Positions 1 through 5,219 of a stretch of DNA of 5,219 nucleotides are shown here, in pieces. Source of the stretch: Candidatus Poribacteria bacterium. GTDB lineage: Bacteria; Poribacteria; WGA-4E; UBA9662. The notes below the pieces were generated by a model. That model ran no database searches. It worked only from the letters and a program-made list of their open reading frames with translations, and was not told where the DNA came from. Numbering within the stretch: the first letter of the stretch is position 1; every line of letters starts with the position of its first letter. The stretch is from contig PACG01000109.1 of assembly GCA_002699335.1 (NCBI GenBank), positions 33,548 through 38,766 on the forward strand. The letters are read 5' to 3'. The translations under genes were made by a program, and so were the position numbers.

Positions 1-779
1 TCGGCTATATGCCGCAAATCTAAGATGTGCCCGGCGGTTAGCCGGCTTGCCGCCCATTCCCATTCCTGCTGACCCAGGGTCAAGTGTTGGTGATCGCTCC
101 AATCTTTCAGGTTTTTAGATCGTTTAACACCAACTCCATTTTCTGGCGAGTGAAATAAGATGTATTCATCATTGTCCAGCAGCAGACAAACATTCTCACC
201 AGAATCCATCCGACCTGCATACGTCCAATTCTGCAAATCTTCGCTGTAAGACATACTGGCCCCATTTTGTTTGTAAAAACACCACCATCTGCCTGGCACA
301 TCTTTATCCTCTACTAGATAGGGGTCAATCATACGCCCCATCTCTTCTACTGGAACATCTGGCCCCTTAACCCTGATGAGTTCCGGTTCAGACCAATTAA
401 CCAAGTCGGTACTCCGCACGGTGAAAACCCGTGCTGTTTCATCACCGAATCGGTTGGCTTGATTCATCGGATAGGTCTGGAAACATAAGACCCATTCATC
501 ATTGTAGCGGATTACGTTGCCTGGACTAGAATAGTTTAATCGGTGGTCCTTGGGGGTCAAAATTCTGGATTCGGCCCAATTGATCAAATCTCGGCTTTCA
601 GTCACGGCCACAAAAGAATAGTAGTAACCGTCAGTTTCATGCAGAACACGGGTGTGGAAGACACGGAACAACCCATCGTGATAGTGACCAGCCGGATCAC
701 GATAAGCCACATAGGCATCGCCAGTTAGAAACTCAGCTTGTGGAATAGCCGACCAATTGATTTTGAGTCTTGTGTTCAT
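1..779 (-). CDS. Five-bladed beta-propeller glycosidase (GH43/GH32-like), C-terminus beyond the window
   Basis: This is an open frame of 259 codons from ATG at 779-777 to the left edge with no stop. The protein is rich in Trp, Tyr and Asp. It carries the blade signature S-x-D/N-L-x-N/D-W four times, at about residues 62-68, 123-129, 179-185 and 221-227, which is typical of five-bladed propellers of clans GH-F and GH-J. YRDP (D28), HDG (D35) and IDP (D152) are candidate catalytic acids, and the QEWEW segment (E239, E241) is a candidate acid/base; these roles are inferred by analogy. The N-terminus (MNTRLKINWS) is not a signal peptide, so a cytoplasmic location is likely. No convincing Shine-Dalgarno precedes the ATG. 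The gene follows the GH32-like gene on the same strand after 207 bases, so the two may be co-transcribed. I am confident of the fold class but not of the exact family or substrate; the missing end probably holds the last blade. Confidence 0.85.
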   Translation of the reverse strand, partial: MNTRLKINWSAIPQAEFLTGDAYVAYRDPAGHYHDGLFRVFHTRVLHETDGYYYSFVAVTESRDLINWAESRILTPKDHRLNYSSPGNVIRYNDEWVLCFQTYPMNQANRFGDETARVFTVRSTDLVNWSEPELIRVKGPDVPVEEMGRMIDPYLVEDKDVPGRWWCFYKQNGASMSYSEDLQNWTYAGRMDSGENVCLLLDNDEYILFHSPENGVGVKRSKNLKDWSDHQHLTLGQQEWEWAASRLTAGHILDLRHIA

Positions 780-870
780 TATCTTGCCAAAGCCTATATT
801 AGATCTATAGATATCATCGCAAAGGTTCTCATTATTGTCAATAGATGAGTGGCTGAAGGATTTCTATTTC

Positions 871-924
871 TTACCCTGCCGGTAGGATCTATCACTTAAA
901 TCCAGGGTAAGGGTTTTTTACCCT
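871..924. repeat. Heptamer in direct and inverted copies forming two alternative hairpins
   Basis: TTACCCT occurs at 871-877 and again at 918-924, and its exact reverse complement AGGGTAA lies between them at 904-910. The central copy can pair with either flank but not both. The left pairing extends to 8 bp (871-878 with 903-910, 24-base loop); the right one is 7 bp with a 7-base loop. On the plus strand the left hairpin is followed by six T residues (914-919), and on the minus strand there is no clear U-tract. It lies between the two glycosidase genes. It could be an intercistronic processing, stability or attenuation element, but no function is shown. Confidence 0.45.
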
Positions 925-986
925 TCCCTCTGCGGCTACCTATCGATTATCCTTGGTGACCTAACAGGCATTTTGATTTCTCCCCT

Positions 987-2642
987 TCAGTCTCCTTGCC
1001 GAAATGCCAGTTCCGGAGAGATAGCCTTCATCTGCCAGCATTCCAGTGAGTTCAGTATTATACGATCCCCCTTGGCGAAAATAGACACACCTCGGCTATC
1101 TTCCCGTTGCGGACAAACCCGAACAGCAGCGAATTGCTGGGAGTCAGCGAAGACCTCAATCATGCTGCGGTCGATGAAAATCCTCAGCTCAACTATACCA
1201 TCTTGCCGCAGAGGAAGCGGCGCGTTTTCCGGGGGACGGGACGAAAGGTCGGTCCGCAACGAGGATTGGGTCGTATCAATCAATAAGGAGTCGGGGAATT
1301 TACCGTGAAAAACATTCATCACCGATATTTTAGTTTTCTCTTCCCCGGCTGGCGAACGCAGCACATAGAAGCCGGCTTCACGAGCCTGGTGGATATTCAT
1401 CTTTATCTTGATCTCTATTGCTTTACCGGCAATTTCCTCCAATATTAACTCCTGGTTGGCTCGTACTTCCAGGTTCTCTATTTTTTTCCCATTGAAGCGG
1501 AGAACCTCCACTTCGGGTGCTGGGCTGATCTTCAGTGGATTGAACCTCAGAGCCTCCAGTTCGCTATAGGGTCTATCGTTTACCGGAAAGCGATCTTTGG
1601 CTTTCATGACCAGAGGTAAAGAGAATACTCCGCTTCCCAGACCTAGCTGAGGATCCTGGTCTTTGAATCCTTCGTGGTAGTTGAAAATAGTGATATTCCT
1701 TTTCTTGTGATCCATGGTTGTAGTGGGAGTGCCTATGCCTTGGCCAATAATACCATTGTGGCTAAAGTACCTGTGATAATCTATTTGAAACTTGTGAGTT
1801 TTTTTATCATATTCCCCAACATAGTAGCGTGAACCTGTGCGGTGACTAAAAAGGACCAGAACGTGTTTGCCATTACCCACCGGCCAGAAATTGGGGCAGG
1901 CGCCGTCGTCTCCCATGGTGCAGAAAAAGCCGTCTTCCACCAACGGATGGAGGTACTCCCAATGTATCAGATCCTTAGAGTGAAAAAGGTGGTCGCAGGT
2001 CTGACGCCTTTCTCTGGGAAAACCCCGGGACGTTCCAGCCAACGAATAGTAACCATCTTCCTCTTTCCAGATGCAGGGATCAAATACCCGGTAGGGATAC
2101 CCCTCCTCGTCCGGTTGACCGTCGGGGATTACCGGATTGTTCGGATTTTTCCGCCAGTTCAGTAGTAAGGGATCACTTGATTCAGCGATACAATTACCCT
2201 TGCCTTTACCGTGGTAGATGGCGATAACCCGTTTTTCTTCCACCCAGGTCTGACCAGAAAAGCAGGAAAGATCCGTTTCATCGGGGGCAAAGGCAAAAGG
2301 CAGGTCTTGCCAATGGACCAGATCATCGCTCACTGCGTGTCCCCAGCATACACCCCGCATGCCAGGCAGGTGCCCCTGGTAAAAACAGTGATACTTCCCT
2401 TGCCAGTAGCAGAGGCCATTGGGGTCTCCAATCCAGTTAAAAGCGGTGAAATGGTAAATCGGCCGGTAGCGGTTTGCCGCCGCCTTCTGCCGCAATTCCC
2501 GGTAGAGTTTCATTAATTCATCGTCTTCTAAAGCTGTCAATTGTTCATCTAGATTGTCAGGATACTGCTTTTTATCGATAAACTGCGACAAAGATTCCAG
2601 TTTATTTTTATACTGTTCTATATACTCTTCGGTATTGTCCAT
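987..2642 (-). CDS. Divergent glycoside hydrolase family 32-like protein
   Basis: The protein has 551 residues. ATG at 2642-2640 is preceded by AGGAG (2653-2649) with a 6-base spacer, which fixes the start. An N-terminal charged, probably helical extension (about 1-60) has no signal peptide, so the protein is likely cytoplasmic. The GH32 propeller follows. WIGDPNG (70-76) matches the WMNDPNG nucleophile motif with D73. Next come WGHAVSDDLVHW (100-111) and FSG (128-130). VFDP (186-189) stands where RDP is usual, with D188. DDGACP (245-250) stands where the EC motif is expected. The C-terminal beta-sandwich carries DRSMIEVF (491-498), a GH32 hallmark. GH32 enzymes cleave fructosides such as sucrose, levan and inulin. 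Because the canonical acid/base Glu reads Ala248, the substrate and even activity are uncertain. From memory, related uncharacterised proteins share DDGACP, so this is probably a subfamily trait. It probably heads or shares an operon with the propeller gene downstream. Confidence 0.93.
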   Translation of the reverse strand: MDNTEEYIEQYKNKLESLSQFIDKKQYPDNLDEQLTALEDDELMKLYRELRQKAAANRYRPIYHFTAFNWIGDPNGLCYWQGKYHCFYQGHLPGMRGVCWGHAVSDDLVHWQDLPFAFAPDETDLSCFSGQTWVEEKRVIAIYHGKGKGNCIAESSDPLLLNWRKNPNNPVIPDGQPDEEGYPYRVFDPCIWKEEDGYYSLAGTSRGFPRERRQTCDHLFHSKDLIHWEYLHPLVEDGFFCTMGDDGACPNFWPVGNGKHVLVLFSHRTGSRYYVGEYDKKTHKFQIDYHRYFSHNGIIGQGIGTPTTTMDHKKRNITIFNYHEGFKDQDPQLGLGSGVFSLPLVMKAKDRFPVNDRPYSELEALRFNPLKISPAPEVEVLRFNGKKIENLEVRANQELILEEIAGKAIEIKIKMNIHQAREAGFYVLRSPAGEEKTKISVMNVFHGKFPDSLLIDTTQSSLRTDLSSRPPENAPLPLRQDGIVELRIFIDRSMIEVFADSQQFAAVRVCPQREDSRGVSIFAKGDRIILNSLECWQMKAISPELAFRQGD

Positions 2643-2784
2643 TTGCTTCTCCTAAAATTTTATTCTTTCGCTATTTGGGCATCTAAGGTATTTATGGAAT
2701 TAGCCAGATAGGGGAAATTGGGGGAAAAGCTACCAACTATTGGGGATTCATTAGCACCCGTCTGATTAAGTCAGGAAAGAGAGG

Positions 2785-3042
2785 TTATCGGTTGTTAGGA
2801 TTAGGGTTAGCTACGTTTCCCATTTCTTCCTTTATCTTGTCAAGTAAGAAATCTGCACCAAAAGAACCGATAAAGGTCAAGACTATCAGTGGAATCGTTA
2901 CCAAAAGAATTAAAATTAGAACGCCACGTTTCCATGACCCCTTGACTGCACTGGAATTAAGACCAATTGAATTAAATATTTCGAGGCCAGCCCATCCAAT
3001 GACCAACAGGATTGCACAGCATATTATGGTGTAGAGAATCAT
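2785..3042 (-). CDS. Predicted small membrane protein with two transmembrane helices
   Basis: This 85-residue frame has ATG at 3042-3040, the only usable start after an upstream in-frame stop at 3078-3076. Hydrophobic stretches at about 2-23 and 40-62 look like two membrane helices, joined by a polar loop with a Lys/Arg cluster (K34-R39). A short charged segment (DKIKEE, 68-73) and an Asn/Pro-rich tail follow. I do not recognise a family. In its favour, the hydropathy pattern is coherent, it shares a strand with the glycosidase genes, and a perfect TATAAT lies about 36 bases before the start. Against it, no Shine-Dalgarno is visible and an 80-codon frame is open on the opposite strand. It ends 142 bases before the GH32-like gene. 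It is plausible but unproven. Confidence 0.5.
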   Translation of the reverse strand: MILYTIICCAILLVIGWAGLEIFNSIGLNSSAVKGSWKRGVLILILLVTIPLIVLTFIGSFGADFLLDKIKEEMGNVANPNPNNR

Positions 3043-3077
3043 TTCAGTTGAGTTTAAACATGAATTTGGATCTCGTC

Positions 3078-3083
3078 ATTATA
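3078..3083 (-). promoter_or_regulatory. Candidate -10 box upstream of the small membrane protein
   Basis: The minus strand reads TATAAT exactly here. Transcription would start near 3071, giving a leader of about 30 bases before the ATG at 3042. No good -35 hexamer stands 16-18 bases upstream; a TTGGAG is present but only 13 bases away. The region is AT-rich, so a chance match is possible. Confidence 0.3.
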
Positions 3084-3370
3084 TGGAAAAGTCTAACTCC
3101 AAAGCGAGACGGAAAGGAGGTTTTGGCTGGCCTTACCACTAGACTGAAGATCAAGCATCATAAGAGAGGAGACTTGAAAAAGGGCACCAATTAGTGCGGA
3201 TTAGTTGGCTTCCCTCAATACCCCGTACAGGATTAATACCTGAAAACATATACCATTCAAACAGAGAATACATGCCATTTAGCAGTAATTTTCAGATCAT
3301 ACAGGATATTTTGGACCCCTTATTGGGCAAATACTATAGCCTTCTCAATGAAATTTAATAATTTATTATA
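3084..3370. other. AT-rich stretch without a recognisable gene
   Basis: I see no gene that I can support here. A plus-strand frame from ATG 3060 to 3194 gives a basic 44-residue peptide, and a GTG-started frame at 3194-3358 gives 54 residues. Neither has a ribosome binding site or a family I recognise. Because the decayed isomerase follows directly on the plus strand, some of this DNA may be the more heavily eroded front of that gene, but I could not align it with confidence. Confidence 0.4.
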
Positions 3371-3649
3371 CTGTTCCAAGGTAGCCATCAGTTTTTATTA
3401 AAGTTCGACAGGGTTTAGTTGCATAATATACAATAAAACACACGAAGTATTGAAGCCCATATCTCACTGTTAACAATATGGTTGCGAAGAACCCACAAGT
3501 GGTGAGGTTAATTACAGAAGTGTTTTTAAGCATTTTTACGCAAGAGGGGTTATAAGCGCATTGTGGGTATGGAGCACAATATTAGTCCGGGAATCAGGAA
3601 AGGTGAGGATCGATTAATCCGGGCATATGCGGAATATGATGATTTTTAG
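3371..3649 (+). pseudogene. Decayed hydroxypyruvate isomerase / sugar-phosphate isomerase-type TIM barrel, C-terminal remnant
   Basis: No single frame is open, but three consecutive pieces join into one family-like C-terminus. Piece one (about 3371-3479) contains LFQGSHQ, LHNIQ and IEAHISLLTI, interrupted by stops at 3416 and 3434. Piece two, shifted by one base (3480-3548), reads GCEEPTSGEVNYRSVFKHFY. Piece three (3551-3649) is back in the first frame and reads YKRIVGMEHNISPG, then GEDRLIRAYAEYDDF and a TAG stop. Members of the hydroxypyruvate isomerase-like TIM-barrel family end with GRNEP-GTGEINY, GYKG-VGMEHG and GE-x-x-LI-x-AY patterns, from memory. The Glu of GMEH corresponds to the active-site Glu of the last strand. 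The piece ends 68 bases before the oxidoreductase, a common partner of such isomerases. The last two pieces are the firm part; the first is less certain. Confidence 0.72.
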
Positions 3650-3663
3650 AACACCTACCCCAA

Positions 3664-3684
3664 CCCCCTTCTAAAAGAAGGGGG
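3664..3684. repeat. Perfect 9-bp palindrome, REP-like
   Basis: CCCCCTTCT (3664-3672) and AGAAGGGGG (3676-3684) are exact inverted copies around an AAA loop. The flank CCTACCCCAA (3654-3663) before the stem resembles the ACCCC-(T)AACCCC lead of short palindromic repeats dispersed in many bacterial genomes (recalled, not searched). It lies in the leader of the oxidoreductase gene, 21 bases before its ribosome binding site, and just behind the decayed isomerase. It has no T-tract, so it is not a standard terminator. It could affect mRNA processing or simply be an inserted repeat. Confidence 0.6.
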
Positions 3685-3717
3685 ATAATAGGAAAAACAA
3701 ATTGATAGGAGCATTTC

Positions 3718-4719
3718 ATGAAAGCAATTCTTGTTGGCCTCGGAGGCCGGGCACGTCATTGGCAATCTGCTTGTGAAGAACATCCCCAAGTTGAATTGGT
3801 TGCATTTGTAGAACCTTCTGAGGAAAATAGACGGAGGGCAATAGAAGACCGGGGTGTGTCCGAAGATCTGATTTATGAGGATCTCAGCGATGTTCCATCT
3901 ACTATCGAAGCTGATTTTGTTGTGGATGTTACGCCTCCTGCTGTTCACGAGATCATTGCGATGAAGGCTTTTGATGCGGGTCTTAATCTTTTGGGTGAGA
4001 AACCGCTTAGTAGTGATTTTAAAGCGGCTAAGCGTATTGTGGAAGCAGGTAAAAGAGCTAATGTGAAACATATGATTACGCAGAACTATCGTTTTAACTC
4101 CCTGCCGCGCACGACCCGGCGATTGGTAGAAGACAAAAAAGTTGGCGATGTAGCACAGCTGGATGTTTCGCTTTATGTAGACTGGGCAGATAATCCAGGC
4201 AGTCACTATGTTACCGAGCCCTACATGTTTTTGACGGATATGGGCATTCACCATTTTGATATGATGCGCTATACACTCAATGCTAATCCCGTCAGCGCAC
4301 ATGCAATTACGTGGAATCTGCCATGGGGTTGGCATCAGGGTGATGCGTGTCAGATCATCGTTTTTAAATTTGATAATGGAATTGTTGCGACACACCGTGG
4401 AATTGGGTGTACGATGGGGCATGTACCTGCTGGACATAATGGTGAGTGGCGTTATGAAGGTCCTAAGGGGACATTGACCTGGGAAGGGTCCGATCTCTTT
4501 TATACGCTCCAGCATAAGCAGAATCCGCCAATTCGCGAACAAATCGAACTTGATGAAGTTGACGGTACGAATCCTGTTCTCAATGAATTTGTCCGCGCGC
4601 TTCAAGAAGATCGCCAACCTGAGTGTAATGCGGAGGACAATTTGAAGTCGATGTCTATGGTTTTTGGGGCAGTAACAAGTGCGAAAGAGGGGCGAGAAGT
4701 ACAGCTGTCAGAATTGTAG
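3718..4719 (+). CDS. Gfo/Idh/MocA family NAD(P)-dependent oxidoreductase
   Basis: The protein has 333 residues, a normal length for the family. ATG at 3718 has TAGGAG at 3706-3711 with a 6-base spacer, which settles the start; the gene ends with TAG followed at once by TGA. The N-terminal Rossmann domain has VGLGGR (6-11), an acidic E32 after the second strand that suggests NAD preference, and EKP (94-96) with the conserved Lys95. QNYRF (122-126) follows. The C-terminal alpha/beta domain carries DMGIHHFD (174-181), the family D-x-G-x-H-x-x-D motif with the likely catalytic His178. Members oxidise or reduce sugars, inositols and sugar acids; the substrate here cannot be read from sequence. No signal peptide is seen. 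It stands behind a decayed isomerase on the same strand and converges with the Hpt gene 154 bases downstream. No promoter was identified. Confidence 0.95.
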   Translation: MKAILVGLGGRARHWQSACEEHPQVELVAFVEPSEENRRRAIEDRGVSEDLIYEDLSDVPSTIEADFVVDVTPPAVHEIIAMKAFDAGLNLLGEKPLSSDFKAAKRIVEAGKRANVKHMITQNYRFNSLPRTTRRLVEDKKVGDVAQLDVSLYVDWADNPGSHYVTEPYMFLTDMGIHHFDMMRYTLNANPVSAHAITWNLPWGWHQGDACQIIVFKFDNGIVATHRGIGCTMGHVPAGHNGEWRYEGPKGTLTWEGSDLFYTLQHKQNPPIREQIELDEVDGTNPVLNEFVRALQEDRQPECNAEDNLKSMSMVFGAVTSAKEGREVQLSEL

Positions 4720-4820
4720 TGACGGGTAGTGCGTACCGGTCTGACTGTTTGTCGAGAGTGGAGGCAGTTTAGTGGAAGTGTCAGCGTCGCCAGCAGGAAT
4801 ATGCTTCAGCAGGCAGAATG

Positions 4821-4836
4821 TGACGGCATGACGGCA
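4821..4836. repeat. Tandem 8-bp duplication in the convergent gap
   Basis: TGACGGCA occurs twice head to tail. The surrounding 154-base gap between the oxidoreductase and the Hpt gene has no hairpin with a T-tract, so no terminator can be called for either convergent gene. A short plus-strand frame of 35 codons from 4801 has no support as a gene. The duplication is probably a replication-slippage product. Confidence 0.4.
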
Positions 4837-4873
4837 GTAAATGCCAAAATCAGTGTCGGAGCAGAAGGGCAGA

Positions 4874-5173
4874 TCAGACCGATATTTCTGACAACCAGTC
4901 CTGTATAGCCGTCTGCGTCTGCGGCCAAATCTGCAGCAGTTGCAGATACATTTCCACTACTTCACCTAGCGCCTGGTTCGCCGCTTGATCTTCCATTTTA
5001 GCCGCCAGAGCTGATATACTCCAGGCTCCTCTCAGTCGATGGCTGAGGCTCCTCACCTGCGGCCAATCTTCTGCCTCTATCGCAACCTTCAACTCTCTCA
5101 TTCGCGGCCCCGTCGTTTCCATCGCCAAATTCGCTATCTCCCGCACCAGTGCGGATCCTCCTATCCACCCCAT
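4874..5173 (-). CDS. Hpt (histidine phosphotransfer) domain protein or C-terminal Hpt domain of a kinase
   Basis: From ATG at 5173-5171 this is 99 residues; an adjacent TTG at 5176 would add one. The sequence fits one Hpt four-helix bundle. GGSALVREI near the start matches the G-(D)-x-x-L-x-x-E helix, and SHRLRGAWS (about 44-52) matches the A-H-x-L-K-G-S phosphorylation motif with His45 as the phosphate acceptor. A long C-terminal helix follows. Hpt domains relay phosphate between receiver domains in multistep phosphorelays and most often close hybrid histidine kinases. The family-like sequence extends upstream of the ATG (AFEADNL) until an in-frame TGA at 5212-5210, so the domain lacks its normal lead-in. 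This points to a frameshift in a larger gene, or to a start overlapping the end of an upstream gene. Recognition of the domain is strong; gene status is uncertain. Confidence 0.75.
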   Translation of the reverse strand: MGWIGGSALVREIANLAMETTGPRMRELKVAIEAEDWPQVRSLSHRLRGAWSISALAAKMEDQAANQALGEVVEMYLQLLQIWPQTQTAIQDWLSEISV

Positions 5174-5217
5174 CAAATTGTCCGCTTCAAAAGCACCATA
5201 GTCTCTAGCTCAGTCTC
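5174..5217 (-). other. Possible 3' end of an upstream gene in another frame
   Basis: At the right edge the only minus-strand frame that stays open encodes ETELETMVLLKRTI and stops at TGA 5175-5173. That stop overlaps the Hpt ATG by one base (TGATG), a layout typical of translational coupling. The peptide could be the last helix of a receiver domain, which would suit an Hpt neighbour. Fourteen residues are too few to decide. Confidence 0.2.
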
Positions 5218-5219
5218 CG

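Noticed and set aside
107..301. A 64-codon minus-strand frame inside the left-edge glycosidase
   Set aside because: It is an out-of-frame shadow; the true frame is open from 779 to the window edge and carries the propeller motifs.
909..925. AAGGGT-T5-ACCCTT hairpin as an intrinsic terminator
   Set aside because: The T run is inside the loop, not after the stem, and the stem has only 6 bp; on the coding minus strand no U-tract follows.
973..1308. A 111-codon plus-strand frame and two similar ones at 1842-2165 and 2211-2516
   Set aside because: All lie antisense within the GH32-like gene and show no domain or start signals.
2792..3034. An 80-codon plus-strand frame opposite the small membrane protein
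   Set aside because: No ribosome binding site and no family; the opposite strand gives a more protein-like, two-helix product on the same strand as its neighbours.
3194..3358. A GTG-started 54-codon plus-strand frame
   Set aside because: No ribosome binding site, no recognisable homology, and it could not be joined convincingly to the isomerase remnant.
3655..4617. A 320-codon open frame antisense to the oxidoreductase
   Set aside because: It mirrors a clearly genuine gene, has no recognisable domain, and its composition (many Cys, His, Ile, Asn) is that of a codon-bias shadow.
4801..4908. A 35-codon plus-strand frame between the convergent genes
   Set aside because: Too short, no ribosome binding site, and it overlaps the end of the Hpt frame.

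Overview
The window holds ordinary bacterial coding DNA with a carbohydrate-metabolism theme. Nothing in it identifies the species. The gene set (divergent cytoplasmic GH32-like enzymes, a Gfo/Idh/MocA dehydrogenase, a hydroxypyruvate-isomerase-type remnant and an Hpt phosphotransfer domain) resembles uncultivated saccharide-degrading bacteria of the Planctomycetes or Poribacteria type. That placement is inference only.

Left part, minus strand (1-3042): three genes read leftwards. A predicted small two-helix membrane protein (2785-3042) comes first, with a perfect TATAAT box upstream. It is followed by a 551-residue GH32-like glycosidase (987-2642) with a good ribosome binding site, and then by a second, unrelated-looking five-bladed propeller glycosidase (1-779) that runs off the left edge. 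Neither glycosidase has a signal peptide, so both probably act on imported or intracellular sugars. The GH32-like protein keeps the fold and the nucleophile motif, but the canonical Glu of the EC motif reads Ala. The 207-base gap between the glycosidases carries three copies of one heptamer (two direct, one inverted) that can form two mutually exclusive hairpins.

Middle (3043-3717): there is no intact gene. The right half (about 3371-3649, plus strand) is a decayed gene. Reading across two compensating frameshifts recovers the C-terminal part of a hydroxypyruvate isomerase / sugar-phosphate isomerase-type TIM barrel, including a GMEH motif. A perfect 9-bp palindrome of the kind found in dispersed genomic repeats follows it.

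Right part: an intact Gfo/Idh/MocA family oxidoreductase (3718-4719, plus strand) with a strong ribosome binding site starts 68 bases after the remnant, so the two were probably once co-transcribed. Converging on it from the right edge is a minus-strand Hpt phosphotransfer domain (4874-5173). Its recognisable homology begins upstream of the first possible start codon and is cut by an in-frame stop. This suggests either a frameshifted hybrid kinase or a separate gene overlapping the end of an upstream one.

I found no RNA gene, CRISPR array, insertion sequence or undescribed defence or mobile system. The most informative items are the decayed isomerase, the altered GH32 active-site motifs and the broken start of the Hpt reading frame.
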